Shown here piece after piece: positions 9,941 through 19,432 of a stretch of DNA of 64,000 nt (position 1 is its first letter; every line of letters begins with the position of its first letter). This DNA is from Methylotenera sp. (GTDB lineage Bacteria > Pseudomonadota > Gammaproteobacteria > Burkholderiales > Methylophilaceae): contig JAUSAG010000018.1 in the NCBI GenBank assembly GCA_030652995.1, positions 1 to 64,000 of the forward strand, read 5' to 3'. A program made the translations under genes and the position numbers. The notes beneath the pieces were generated by a model, which made no database searches, had not been told where the DNA came from, and worked only from the letters and a program-made list of their open reading frames with translations.

Positions 9941-11593
9941 ATGCGATTTCAACTTGATCACGATTGGCAAGGTAATATGGCAAGCCCACGTGCACGCGTG
10001 GGTGAGAGTGCAAAAACACAGCTACTGCTTATTTTATGCGCAATTTGGATAATTTTAGGCTTAACTGGCCACTCCCCTTGGAAGCCACTAGAAATCCCTA
10101 GCATCAACATTGTTAAAAGTATTGCTCAAGGTGGCAGCTTAATTGCACCATTAGTTGCTGGCGAGCCAACGGTCACGTCACCGCCACTTTATTATTTAAC
10201 TGCAGCTACAAGCGCTAAACTACTCAGCCCATTATTTGATATGCACGACGGTGCCAGGCTGTTCAATGTCATCTGGATGACCATTGTGTTGCTGATGGTC
10301 GGCATGACAGGGCGAGAGCTATGGGCGCGAGGTGTAGGACGCCATGCAACGTTCATTATGATAGGCACAATCGGCCTCGTAATGAGCGCTCACAGCTTAA
10401 ATGCGGAGGTCGCCAGCCTAGCAAGTACTGCCACGGGCTTTTATGCGTTAGCACTATCTAAACGGCGGCCTTGGCGCGCCAGCGGCCTACTTGGGCTTGC
10501 CATAGGTACTGGCTTTTTATCTACAGGCTTAATGTCTCCGCTAATTTTATTAGCAACAGCACTATTGCTACCGGCACTCTTTAAAGCATGGCGCACTAAA
10601 AGTTTTGCCACCACTGTTAGCGCTGCCATTGCTTTTGCCAGCCCTTTAGCTGCGAGCTGGCTAATCCTACTTTATATGCAACAGCCAATATTATTTGAAC
10701 AGTGGCTACAAACCAATTTGCATGGATTTGATCAAAATAATCATTTATATTTTTTACGTATTTTAATTTGGTACGCTTGGCCCGCGTTGCCATTGGCACT
10801 TTGGGGCCTTTGGCGCCACCGCCATCAACTCGCAACGAAACCAAAATTTCAACTCATCCTTACGTTCTTTATTTGCAGCCTATTATTGCTAGGTTTTGGT
10901 GCAAGCTCTAAAGATATCAGCGCATTGCCATTACTGCTACCTCTAGTCGCGCTAGGTGCCGGCAGTGTAGAGCACCTTAAAAGAGGTGCAGCTGCAGCAT
11001 TGAACTGGTTTGGGATTACCTTATTTGGTTTAATTGGCTTTTTAGTCTGGCTAGGCTGGCTCGCGATGCTCACTGGCTACCCCGCTAAAATCAAAGAACG
11101 GATGCAATTTCTATCGGGGTCAGATGCAACGCATTTCAGCTGGGTTGCATTTGTAATCGCATGCATCATCACCATAATTTGGGGCTTTACTTGCTTACGT
11201 GCAAAACAAAGTAACAAATCAACGGTAACTAACTGGGCTGTTGGCTTGACGTTTAGCTGGGGTTTACTAATGACGCTTTGGCTGCCTTGGATTGATGCGG
11301 TTAAAAGCTACCAACCAGTTTTTATGGGAATGCAAAAATCGCTACCTGCCGACTTTGACTGCATCAGTAGTTTAAACGTTGGGCAATCTCAACGTTTATT
11401 GTTGCACTATTACACTGATATCAATTTGCATCCCATTCAGCCCACGCATCAAGTCAGTTGCAATATATATCTGATACAAGACGAAAAAGGCGTAGGCAAG
11501 ATGCTACCGAGTGACGAGTGGACGCTTATCTGGCGAGGAAAAAGAATAGCTGATAGAAAAGAGAGTTTCAGGTTATTTCAGCGCCGGCAATAA
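9941..11593 (+). CDS. Membrane protein, ArnT-like glycosyltransferase (GT39/GT83 type)
   Basis: A 550-residue polytopic membrane protein with roughly a dozen hydrophobic segments. The first luminal loop holds SPWKPLEIPSINIVKSI and later VTSPPLYYLTAATSAKLL, resembling the ArnT/PMT family loop where an acidic catalytic residue normally follows the first membrane span. Here the usual aspartate or glutamate positions are not obvious (GHSPWKPLEIP), so activity is uncertain. Such enzymes transfer sugars from polyprenyl-phosphate carriers to lipid A or proteins. Stands alone between rpmE and the fds cluster. Confidence 0.6.
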   Translation: MRFQLDHDWQGNMASPRARVGESAKTQLLLILCAIWIILGLTGHSPWKPLEIPSINIVKSIAQGGSLIAPLVAGEPTVTSPPLYYLTAATSAKLLSPLFDMHDGARLFNVIWMTIVLLMVGMTGRELWARGVGRHATFIMIGTIGLVMSAHSLNAEVASLASTATGFYALALSKRRPWRASGLLGLAIGTGFLSTGLMSPLILLATALLLPALFKAWRTKSFATTVSAAIAFASPLAASWLILLYMQQPILFEQWLQTNLHGFDQNNHLYFLRILIWYAWPALPLALWGLWRHRHQLATKPKFQLILTFFICSLLLLGFGASSKDISALPLLLPLVALGAGSVEHLKRGAAAALNWFGITLFGLIGFLVWLGWLAMLTGYPAKIKERMQFLSGSDATHFSWVAFVIACIITIIWGFTCLRAKQSNKSTVTNWAVGLTFSWGLLMTLWLPWIDAVKSYQPVFMGMQKSLPADFDCISSLNVGQSQRLLLHYYTDINLHPIQPTHQVSCNIYLIQDEKGVGKMLPSDEWTLIWRGKRIADRKESFRLFQRRQ

Positions 11594-11646
11594 AGTTATG
11601 TATTCCGCGCCCTGAAATTCCCTCGCTATTAAAGCAACCTCGCTTG

Positions 11647-11865
11647 CTACACGCTTAAGTGGTCTTTAATAGCACTTTGCACTTTTGCATGTAGCCCAAC
11701 ACCAGCTTGCTCGGCCACATATTGCGCAATTTGCTTACGCATCGGCAACGCCCAAAACTTATTAAGATGATCAGCAATATCTTTTTGAGCATGGCTTTGG
11801 TCTGGGTATGACTCGTAAAAATCACCAATCTGATTGGCCATTGAAATTAAACGTTGAATATCCAT
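11647..11865 (-). CDS. fdsD: NAD-dependent formate dehydrogenase, delta subunit
   Basis: A 72-residue protein beginning MDIQRLISMANQIGDFYESY, with SHAQKDIADHLNKFWALPMR, characteristic of FdsD. This small subunit accompanies the FdsGBA catalytic core and is thought to help assembly or stability. It is the last gene of the leftward fdsG-fdsB-fdsA-fdhD-fdsD run, which supports the call. Ribosome site AGGAAA lies just ahead of its ATG. Confidence 0.9.
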   Translation of the reverse strand: MDIQRLISMANQIGDFYESYPDQSHAQKDIADHLNKFWALPMRKQIAQYVAEQAGVGLHAKVQSAIKDHLSV

Positions 11866-11922
11866 TTGTTTCCTAGTTTTTCTGTCACTTTATAGTTTAC
11901 ATCAATCTTGGTTTACATCAAT

Positions 11923-12735
11923 TTATTGATACAGAATTCTCTCACTGTTGCTATATACCACATGCCGATTATCTCTAGCAAAGCCCACCAAGGTTAGCCC
12001 ACTCTGCTCCGCCACCCGCACTGCCAAACCCGTAGGGGCTGAAACCGCCACCAACAAGCTAATACCTGCGCTAGCCGTTTTTTGCACCATTTCAAAGCTG
12101 GCGCGACTGGTGGTTACAACAAAGCCAGCTTCACGCTTGATTTTAGCCAATGCGCCAACCAACTTATCTAACGCGTTATGTCGCCCAACGTCTTCACGCA
12201 CGATGCTTACCGTTCCATCTGCAAGCACATAAGCACAGGCATGGGTCGCGCCAGTTTTTTGTTGTAAACTCTGCCAAGATTGTATTGCGCATAACCCTTT
12301 GATGATACTACGTACCTCAACCTTATTTTGCATGACTAACGGTTCTGGATAACGCATCGCTTGCGCTAAATTTTCTGCGCCACATAAACCGCAGCCTGTT
12401 TTACCTGCCAACGTACGGCGGCGTTGTTTTAGCTGTGCAAAACGTTCACTAGCGATATTACAGTGCAACTCAATACCGTTACTTTGTACCTGCACCTCAA
12501 TACCATAAAGCTCGCTAGCGTTATGCACAATGCCTTCACTGAGTGAAAACCCCAGCGCAAAGTCTTCTAAGTCTTGCGCCGTGGCGAGCATTACCGCATG
12601 CGAAACACCGTTGTAAATCAAGGCAACAGGCGTTTCTTCCGCCAAACAATCCTGCGTTTGCTTTAACTCACCGTCACACCATTGCAATACGGTAACCGTA
12701 CTTAATGGAAAATCTAAAACCTGTGCATTAGCCAA
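11923..12735 (-). CDS. fdhD: Formate dehydrogenase accessory sulfurtransferase FdhD
   Basis: FdhD passes sulfur from the cysteine desulfurase to the molybdenum (bis-MGD) cofactor before it is inserted into formate dehydrogenase. The 270-residue protein carries the CGLCG motif (GKTGCGLCGAENLAQA, about residues 113-128) with the essential cysteines, and the block VREDVGRHNALDKLVGAL typical of the family. It overlaps the 3' end of fdsA by 8 bp, indicating translational coupling. Confidence 0.96.
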   Translation of the reverse strand: MANAQVLDFPLSTVTVLQWCDGELKQTQDCLAEETPVALIYNGVSHAVMLATAQDLEDFALGFSLSEGIVHNASELYGIEVQVQSNGIELHCNIASERFAQLKQRRRTLAGKTGCGLCGAENLAQAMRYPEPLVMQNKVEVRSIIKGLCAIQSWQSLQQKTGATHACAYVLADGTVSIVREDVGRHNALDKLVGALAKIKREAGFVVTTSRASFEMVQKTASAGISLLVAVSAPTGLAVRVAEQSGLTLVGFARDNRHVVYSNSERILYQ

Positions 12736-15637
12736 CTTTAACGGCTTCGGCTTTTACTTTATCTGTTTTTTGTGCAAAAGCAATTTGTGCTTCGCTAAAG
12801 GTTTTGTAATGTTTTTGCCAATCCGATAACTGGCTCACTCGCGCCACCTGCACTGCCGTTACTTTAAACTCAGGACAATTAGTCGCCCAATCAGAGTTAT
12901 CTGTCGTAATAACATTAGCACCTGACTCCGGGTGATGGAATGTGGTGTAAACCACACCCACCTGAACGCGCTCTGTAATTTTAGCCCGTAATACAGTTTC
13001 ACCGGCACGGCTGGCAATGCCAACCCAATCACCATCTTTAACACCACGCTCTTCAGCATCATGCGGATGAATCTCTAATATATCCTCTGGATGCCAAGCA
13101 GTGTTTTGCGTTCTGCGTGTTTGCGCACCAACGTTGTATTGCGACAAAATACGACCTGTTGTGAGTATCAACGGGAATTTTGCGTTTACTTTTTCAGTCG
13201 TGGGCACATATTGGGTAATAAAGAACTTGCCTTTACCGCGCACAAATTCATCGATGTGCATCACTGGCGTTCCCTCTGGATGCTCATCGTTACATGGCCA
13301 TTGCACACTACCCAGCTCATCTAACTTTTTAAAGCTAACCCCTTTAAAGGTCGGTGTTAAACGTGCTATTTCATCCATAATTTCTGAGGCGTGGCTGTAA
13401 TTCATGGGGTAGCCCAACGCCGCAGACAACTTGGCAGTTACCTGCCAATCTTCCATGCCGGCTTCTTGTTTACCATTGCTGTCAAGACCGCCATTTTTAG
13501 GCGCCATCACGCGACGTACTGGTGAAATACGACGTTCTGCATTGGTGAATGTACCGCTTTTCTCAAGGAAAGAAGCCCCTGGGAAGAACACATGTGCGAA
13601 CATGGCAGTTTCATTCAAAAATAAATCTTGCACAATCACACATTCCATATTTTCCAGCGCATGCGTTACATGCTGGGTATTGGGGTCTGATTGCACAATA
13701 TCTTCACCTACACAGTACAAGGCCTTGAAACTGCCCTCGCTGGCTTGATCTAACATGTTGGGGATACGCAAACCAGGCTCTTTACTTAGTGGCCGACCCC
13801 AAGCTGATTCAAACAGCGCACGCGTAGCATCATCTGCCACGTGACGGTAACCTGGAAATTCGTGTGGCATAGAGCCCATGTCACATGAACCTTGCACATT
13901 ATTTTGACCGCGTAATGGATTAACACCCACCCCTTCACGACCTATATTGGCGGTTGCCATGGCAAGGTTTGCAATACCCATCACCGTGGTAGAGCCTTGA
14001 CTATGCTCGGTCACGCCCAAGCCATAATAAATCGCAGCATTGCCGCCTGTAGCATACAACCTTGCCGCGGCACGTATATCTTCTGCATTAATGCCTAGCT
14101 CGCTTGATAAAGCTTCCGGTGAGTTCTCTGGCGTTGCCACAAAATCACGCCATGCCACAAAAGAATCCCACTCACAACGCGCTTTAACAAAATCCTCCTG
14201 CACTAAACCCTCTGTCACAATCACGTGGGCCAAGGCTGAAACTAACGCTACATTGGTGCCTGGGCGTAGCTTTAAATGGTAGTCAGCACGGATATGCGGA
14301 GAGTTAGCAACCAAATCAATTTCACGCGGGTCAGCTATAATCAATTTCGCACCTTCACGCAGGCGACGCTTCATTTGTGATGCAAATACCGGATGACCAT
14401 CTGTTGGGTTTGCGCCGATAATCAAAATCACGTCTGACTGCATCACAGAATCAAAGGTTTGTGTACCTGCAGACTCACCCAAAGTTTGTTTTAAGCCATA
14501 CCCAGTTGGGCTGTGGCAAACGCGTGCGCAGGTATCTACATTGTTCACACCGAATACGGCACGAATCAGTTTCTGTGTGACATAGACCTCTTCATTGGTA
14601 CAACGCGATGAGGTAATACCGCCGATTGCATCTTTACCATAGGTGGTATTGATACGATTAAGCTCACTCGCTGCGTAGTTAATAGCCTCATCCCAGCTCA
14701 CTTGTTGCCATGGGTCTTGAATACTCTTACGTATCATGGGTGTGGTGATACGGTCTTTATGCGTTGCATAACCCCAGGCGAACCGCCCTTTTACACATGA
14801 ATGACCATGATTGGCGCCACCATGCTTACTTGGCGTCATGCGCACCACTTCTTCGCCTTTCATTTCAGCGTCAAAACTACAACCCACGCCACAATAGGCA
14901 CAGGTAGTTGTCACACTATGCTCAGGTGTGCCTGCTGCAATGACGGTTTTTTCAATCAGTGTTGCTGTTGGGCAGGCTTGAACGCAAGCGCCACAAGATA
15001 CGCATTCAGAATCCATGAAATCTTTATTACCAGCGGATACTTTTGAGTCAAAGCCGCGCCCGGAAATTGTTAAAGCAAACGTGCCTTGCGTTTCTTCACA
15101 TGCACGCACACAGCGCGAGCAAACAATACATTTGCTCGGGTCAAACGTGAAATACGGATTGGTTTCGTCTTTTTCCGCTTTTAGATGATTTTCTCCATCA
15201 TAGCTGTAGCGTACTTCACGCAGACCTACCGCGCCAGCCATATCTTGCAATTCGCAATCACCATTAGTGGCGCAAGTCAGGCAGTCCAACGGATGATCAG
15301 AGATATAAAGCTCCATGGTGCCACGACGAATATCGGCCAATTTTGGTGTTTGCGTATGAACGACTAAACCTTCAGCTGCAGGCGTCGTGCAAGATGCTGG
15401 ATACCCACGACGGCCTTCAATTTCTACCAAACATAGACGACATGATCCAAACGGCTCCAAGCTATCGGTTGCACATAATTTTGGCACCATTACACCTGCC
15501 AACGCAGCCGCGTGCATAATAGATACACCATCAGCCACCGTCACTTGTCTATCATCAACCGTCAGCGTGATTTGTTTTGTTGATTGACTAACGGGCGTGC
15601 CGTAATCTACTTTTGGGTTGTATTTAATTTCATCCAT
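12728..15637 (-). CDS. fdsA: NAD-dependent formate dehydrogenase, catalytic alpha subunit
   Basis: The molybdenum (or tungsten) subunit that oxidises formate to CO2 in the cytoplasm. The N-terminal part has a NuoG-like [2Fe-2S] domain (LCATDSLEPFGSCRLCLVE) and ferredoxin-type clusters (CIVCSRCVRACEE; CVSCGACVQACPTATL), then the Fdh [4Fe-4S] site CAYCGVGCSF and the catalytic centre CARVCHSPTGYG, where the cysteine and adjacent histidine bind Mo and formate. It uses cysteine, not selenocysteine. C-terminal molybdopterin-dinucleotide-binding domain ends the protein. Start ATG 15637 (MDEIKYNPK) is preferred because AAGGA lies just upstream; an in-frame TTG at 15658 lacks this. Confidence 0.98.
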   Translation of the reverse strand: MDEIKYNPKVDYGTPVSQSTKQITLTVDDRQVTVADGVSIMHAAALAGVMVPKLCATDSLEPFGSCRLCLVEIEGRRGYPASCTTPAAEGLVVHTQTPKLADIRRGTMELYISDHPLDCLTCATNGDCELQDMAGAVGLREVRYSYDGENHLKAEKDETNPYFTFDPSKCIVCSRCVRACEETQGTFALTISGRGFDSKVSAGNKDFMDSECVSCGACVQACPTATLIEKTVIAAGTPEHSVTTTCAYCGVGCSFDAEMKGEEVVRMTPSKHGGANHGHSCVKGRFAWGYATHKDRITTPMIRKSIQDPWQQVSWDEAINYAASELNRINTTYGKDAIGGITSSRCTNEEVYVTQKLIRAVFGVNNVDTCARVCHSPTGYGLKQTLGESAGTQTFDSVMQSDVILIIGANPTDGHPVFASQMKRRLREGAKLIIADPREIDLVANSPHIRADYHLKLRPGTNVALVSALAHVIVTEGLVQEDFVKARCEWDSFVAWRDFVATPENSPEALSSELGINAEDIRAAARLYATGGNAAIYYGLGVTEHSQGSTTVMGIANLAMATANIGREGVGVNPLRGQNNVQGSCDMGSMPHEFPGYRHVADDATRALFESAWGRPLSKEPGLRIPNMLDQASEGSFKALYCVGEDIVQSDPNTQHVTHALENMECVIVQDLFLNETAMFAHVFFPGASFLEKSGTFTNAERRISPVRRVMAPKNGGLDSNGKQEAGMEDWQVTAKLSAALGYPMNYSHASEIMDEIARLTPTFKGVSFKKLDELGSVQWPCNDEHPEGTPVMHIDEFVRGKGKFFITQYVPTTEKVNAKFPLILTTGRILSQYNVGAQTRRTQNTAWHPEDILEIHPHDAEERGVKDGDWVGIASRAGETVLRAKITERVQVGVVYTTFHHPESGANVITTDNSDWATNCPEFKVTAVQVARVSQLSDWQKHYKTFSEAQIAFAQKTDKVKAEAVKVG

Positions 15638-15658
15638 GATGTTATCCTTAATCTGCAA

Positions 15659-17212
15659 CTAACCCGCTTTAGATTCTTGAGAAAGACCGAAGTCTTCAGG
15701 GAAGTGATTGAGTGCGCTTAATACTGGGTAAGGCGTCATACCGCCCAACGCACAAAGCGAGCCATTGAGCATGGTGTCGCTTAAATCGCGCACGAGTGCA
15801 ATGTTCTTCGCATGATCTTTACCGCTAGTGATTTTATCAATCACTTCCACCCCGCGTGTAGAACCTATGCGGCAAGGCGTACATTTACCACAGGATTCAA
15901 TTGCACAAAACTCAAATGCATAACGCGCCATTTTTGCCATATCTACAGTATCGTCAAACGCCACGATGCCGCCATGCCCTAACACTGCCCAAATTTTAGT
16001 AAATTCCTCATAATCCAGCGGGGTATCAAATTGGCTTTCTGGCAAATAAGCACCCAGCGGACCGCCAACTTGGACGGCACGAATCGGTTTACCAGTAAAA
16101 GAGCCGCCGCCAAAGTCATACAACAATTCACGTAAAGTGGCACCAAACGCCAACTCCACCAAGCCACCGTGTTTGAGGTTACCTGCAAGCTGTATTGGCA
16201 ATGTGCCGCGTGAGCGCCCCATGCCGTAGTCTGCATAAAATTGAGCGCCTTTATCTAAAATAATTGGCACTGTAGCGAGAGAAATCACATTATTCACTAC
16301 CGTTGGCTTACCGAACAAACCTTCAATGGCGGGTAGTGGTGGTTTAAAACGGACCAAACCACGCTTACCTTCTAAGCTCTCTAACAATGAGGTTTCTTCA
16401 CCACAGACATAGGCGCCCGCAGCGCGACGCACTTCCAGATAGAACGCTTTACCGCTACCTAAAACATTATCGCCTAGGTAACCCGCTTTTTCAGCGTTAG
16501 CGATAGCTTCATTAAGCGCTATCAGCGCGTGTGGATACTCACTACGCAAATAGATATAGCCACGTGTAGCGCCAACAGCCACACCCGCAATCGTCATGCC
16601 TTCTATCAGTACAAATGGGTCACCCTCCATAATCATGCGATCTGAATAAGTGCCAGAATCGCCTTCATCGGCATTACATACAATGTATTTTTGCTCAGCC
16701 TCACAGCCAAGCACGGTGTTCCATTTAATTCCGGTAGGGAAAGCCGCACCGCCACGACCACGTAAACCTGAGTCAGTAACAATTTTTACAATAGCCGCAC
16801 CCGATAATTTAAGTGCATTTTTCAGGCCGTTGTAACCGTCGTGCGCAATATAATCATCTAAAGAAATGGGGTCTGTAATACCAACTCGCGCAAAAGTTAA
16901 GCGTTGCTGCTTTTTAAGCCAATCAATCTCTTCAGTTAAACCCAAACTCAAGGCATGGGGCTTACCATTGATAAAATCTGCATCAAACAATTTAGGCACA
17001 TCTTTTACTTTGACTGGGCCATAAGCAGTACGACCACTTGATGTAGCAACTTCCACCATCGTTTCCAGCCAATAAAGACCACGAGAACCATTGCGAATAA
17101 CTTCAACTTCTAAACCACGGTTTTTTGCCTCAGCCGCCACCGCAATAGCTACTTTATCAGCGCCCATCGCTAAAGCGCTTGAATCGCGGGGGATATATAT
17201 TTTAGTCACCAT
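15659..17212 (-). CDS. fdsB: NAD-dependent formate dehydrogenase, beta (NADH/FMN) subunit
   Basis: A 517-residue NuoF-like diaphorase subunit that passes electrons from FdsA to NAD. After an N-terminal thioredoxin-like extension (about 1-110) come the FMN/NADH motif GLRGRGGAAFPTGIKW (about 160-175), CNADEGDSGTYSDR, GAGAYVCGEETSL-type sequence (here RRAAGAYVCGEETSL) and the C-terminal [4Fe-4S] ligand set ESCGKCTPCRIG plus a later cysteine in GSLCALGG. It abuts fdsA and shares one base with fdsG, so all three are coupled. Confidence 0.98.
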   Translation of the reverse strand: MVTKIYIPRDSSALAMGADKVAIAVAAEAKNRGLEVEVIRNGSRGLYWLETMVEVATSSGRTAYGPVKVKDVPKLFDADFINGKPHALSLGLTEEIDWLKKQQRLTFARVGITDPISLDDYIAHDGYNGLKNALKLSGAAIVKIVTDSGLRGRGGAAFPTGIKWNTVLGCEAEQKYIVCNADEGDSGTYSDRMIMEGDPFVLIEGMTIAGVAVGATRGYIYLRSEYPHALIALNEAIANAEKAGYLGDNVLGSGKAFYLEVRRAAGAYVCGEETSLLESLEGKRGLVRFKPPLPAIEGLFGKPTVVNNVISLATVPIILDKGAQFYADYGMGRSRGTLPIQLAGNLKHGGLVELAFGATLRELLYDFGGGSFTGKPIRAVQVGGPLGAYLPESQFDTPLDYEEFTKIWAVLGHGGIVAFDDTVDMAKMARYAFEFCAIESCGKCTPCRIGSTRGVEVIDKITSGKDHAKNIALVRDLSDTMLNGSLCALGGMTPYPVLSALNHFPEDFGLSQESKAG

Positions 17213-17706
17213 TACGCTTTAGCCTCCGCATGTCGTACTTCTAAAATCAGCGCATCTAAATCTGCCGCCGTCACACGTCCGTATATTTCGTCACCCACCA
17301 TCACTGAGGGCGACAGCGCACAGTTACCTAAACAGTAAACAGGCTCTAACGTAATCGCACCGTCTGCGGTAGTTTGGTGATAATCAACATTCAAACATTT
17401 TTTTGCGTGCGCTTCCAAGGCTTCTGAACCCATGGCTTGGCAAGATTCTGCACGGCAAATCTGCATCACATGCTGACCGGCCTTATGGGTACGAAAATGA
17501 TGATAAAACGTCACCACACCATGCACCTCTGCCACAGATAACGCCAAGGCTTTAGAAATTGGCGTATAAGCAGACTCAGGAATAAAGCCTACGCGATCCT
17601 GAATAGCATGTAGCAATGGCAACAAAGCACCGGGTCTATGCTGATGCAGGGCGATTAACGCATGAATAGTTGCGTCCATCTCTTCTGTTGAATGTGAATC
17701 TAGCAA
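17212..17706 (-). CDS. fdsG: NAD-dependent formate dehydrogenase, gamma ([2Fe-2S]) subunit
   Basis: A 164-residue NuoE-like subunit. Four cysteines for a [2Fe-2S] cluster are visible: [11 protein letters not shown] (about 95-105) and [11 protein letters not shown] (about 135-145). It is the first gene of the leftward fds operon, has GGAGAG just upstream of its ATG, and diverges from moaA. Confidence 0.96.
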   Translation of the reverse strand: MLDSHSTEEMDATIHALIALHQHRPGALLPLLHAIQDRVGFIPESAYTPISKALALSVAEVHGVVTFYHHFRTHKAGQHVMQICRAESCQAMGSEALEAHAKKCLNVDYHQTTADGAITLEPVYCLGNCALSPSVMVGDEIYGRVTAADLDALILEVRHAEAKA

Positions 17707-17790
17707 GCTATTCTCTCCAAAACGACTATTATTACGATTTTATAATGCTACTATAATACAGTTGCTAATTGCTATTTAATCCGACAAGTA
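17707..17790. promoter_or_regulatory. Divergent promoter region between fdsG and moaA
   Basis: An 84-bp AT-rich gap must hold the promoters for both the fds operon (leftward) and the moaA-mobA-moeA run (rightward). Two TATAAT hexamers on the + strand (17741-17746 and 17752-17757) are candidate -10 boxes for moaA. No clear -35 or operator was recognised. The shared region makes joint control of formate dehydrogenase and its cofactor genes plausible, but this is inference. Confidence 0.45.
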
Positions 17791-18816
17791 ATGATTGAAA
17801 AAGTGCCTAATTCTACAGAAGTTAATCCCCATAAGCTTATCGACCAATTTGGTCGGCAAGTTGATTACATTCGCCTGTCTATTACCGACCGTTGCGACTT
17901 TCGTTGCATTTACTGCATGTCTGAGGACATGACCTTTTTGCCTCGCGACGAAGTATTAAGCCTAGAAGAATGCGCACGACTAGTAAAAGTATTTGTTGGA
18001 TTAGGCGTCAGTAAAGTACGCATCACTGGCGGCGAGCCTTTAGTACGTAAAAATGCATTATGGCTATTTAAAGAAATTGGCAAACTTAAAAACTTAAATG
18101 AGTTAGTGCTTACTACCAACGGAAGCCAACTAGAAAAAAAAGCTCATGATTTAAAAAACGCAGGCGTAAAACGCATCAACATCAGCTTAGACAGCCTAGA
18201 TGCAACCCGCTTCAAAAACATCACCCGCACTGGCGAGTTAGATAAAGTATTGCGCGGCATACAAGCCGCTAAACTTGCGGGCTTTAACAGCATAAAACTC
18301 AACACGGTATTGATGCGTGGTTTTAATGATGATGAAATCCTGCCATTAGTTAACTTTGCTATTCAACAAGCCATTGATATTTCATTCATTGAAGAAATGC
18401 CATTGGGCGATGTAAATCATACGCGTGAATCTACTTTTGTAAGCAATGCAGACACCTTGAAACTTCTACAAAGTAAGCACTCACTTATCAGTAGCGCCGA
18501 AACAACTGGTGGGCCTGCACGTTACTGGCGTGTAGCCAATACTCAAACAAAAATTGGCTTTATCTCACCGCACAGCCACAACTTTTGTGAAAGCTGCAAC
18601 CGCGTACGCATCACCTGTAAAGGCGAACTTTATTTGTGTTTAGGGCAAGAAGATAAAATCGAACTAATGCCACTTTTACGCGCACACCCCAATGACGACC
18701 AACCTTTGATTACCGCCATTTTAAATAGCATGGCCGTTAAGCCCAAAGGGCACGACTTTGACCTACGCCGTGCAGAACCCTCAATCATTAGATTTATGTC
18801 GCACACAGGCGGCTAA
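17791..18816 (+). CDS. moaA: GTP 3',8-cyclase (molybdenum cofactor biosynthesis protein A)
   Basis: Radical SAM enzyme that converts GTP to 3',8-cyclo-GTP, the first step of Mo cofactor synthesis. The N-terminal cluster motif is CDFRCIYCMSE (about residues 36-46), the second [4Fe-4S] site is NFCESCNRVRITCKG (about 265-280), and the protein ends in Gly-Gly (SHTGG), the dipeptide needed for activity. At 341 residues it is complete. It lies 2 bp from mobA and divergent from fds. Confidence 0.98.
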   Translation: MIEKVPNSTEVNPHKLIDQFGRQVDYIRLSITDRCDFRCIYCMSEDMTFLPRDEVLSLEECARLVKVFVGLGVSKVRITGGEPLVRKNALWLFKEIGKLKNLNELVLTTNGSQLEKKAHDLKNAGVKRINISLDSLDATRFKNITRTGELDKVLRGIQAAKLAGFNSIKLNTVLMRGFNDDEILPLVNFAIQQAIDISFIEEMPLGDVNHTRESTFVSNADTLKLLQSKHSLISSAETTGGPARYWRVANTQTKIGFISPHSHNFCESCNRVRITCKGELYLCLGQEDKIELMPLLRAHPNDDQPLITAILNSMAVKPKGHDFDLRRAEPSIIRFMSHTGG

Positions 18817-18818
18817 AC

Positions 18819-19403
18819 ATGTCCATTTCAGCCATCATACTTGCAGGCGGACGCGCCACCCGCATGGGCGGCTTAGATAAAGGTTTAGTGCAGTTACAAC
18901 AAAAACCACTGATCCAACACGTGATCAAACGCTTAAAACCGCAAGTGGATGAAATTATCATCAATGCCAACCGTGAAATTAAGCAATATCAATCCTTGGG
19001 CTACCCTGTGCTCTGTGATGAACAGGCTGACTTTATTGGCCCGTTGGCAGGCTTTAGCTTAGTTTTAAAACATGCCAAACACGACCACCTACTCACTGTG
19101 CCATGTGATTCACCGTTATTACCACCAGATTTAGCAAAACGTTTAATGCAGGGTTTAGTTGAAAATAATGCAGATATCGCGGTGGCCAAAAGTGACGGTA
19201 ATGTGCACCCTGTATTTAGTTTATGTAAAAAAAATGTACTACCTAGCCTAACGGCGTATATAGCAAACGGCGAGCGCCGCGTAAGTGCCTGGCAAAAAAG
19301 CCAAAAATATATTGAAGTTGATTTTACTGATGCTGCTGATGCTTTTATCAACCTCAATACGTTTGAAGATTTATCATCACTTGAATTGAAATTACCTAAC
19401 TAG
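18819..19403 (+). CDS. mobA: Molybdenum cofactor guanylyltransferase
   Basis: MobA attaches GMP to molybdopterin, making MGD, and the bis-MGD form is what Fds-type formate dehydrogenases require. The 194-residue protein opens with the nucleotide-binding loop ILAGGRATRMGGLDKGLV (about 6-23) and has the metal-binding aspartate in VPCDSPLLP (about 94-102). Only 2 bp separate it from moaA, so the two are coupled. Confidence 0.95.
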   Translation: MSISAIILAGGRATRMGGLDKGLVQLQQKPLIQHVIKRLKPQVDEIIINANREIKQYQSLGYPVLCDEQADFIGPLAGFSLVLKHAKHDHLLTVPCDSPLLPPDLAKRLMQGLVENNADIAVAKSDGNVHPVFSLCKKNVLPSLTAYIANGERRVSAWQKSQKYIEVDFTDAADAFINLNTFEDLSSLELKLPN

Positions 19404-19432
19404 TCTAATATAGATCGCAGATTAGACTTAAA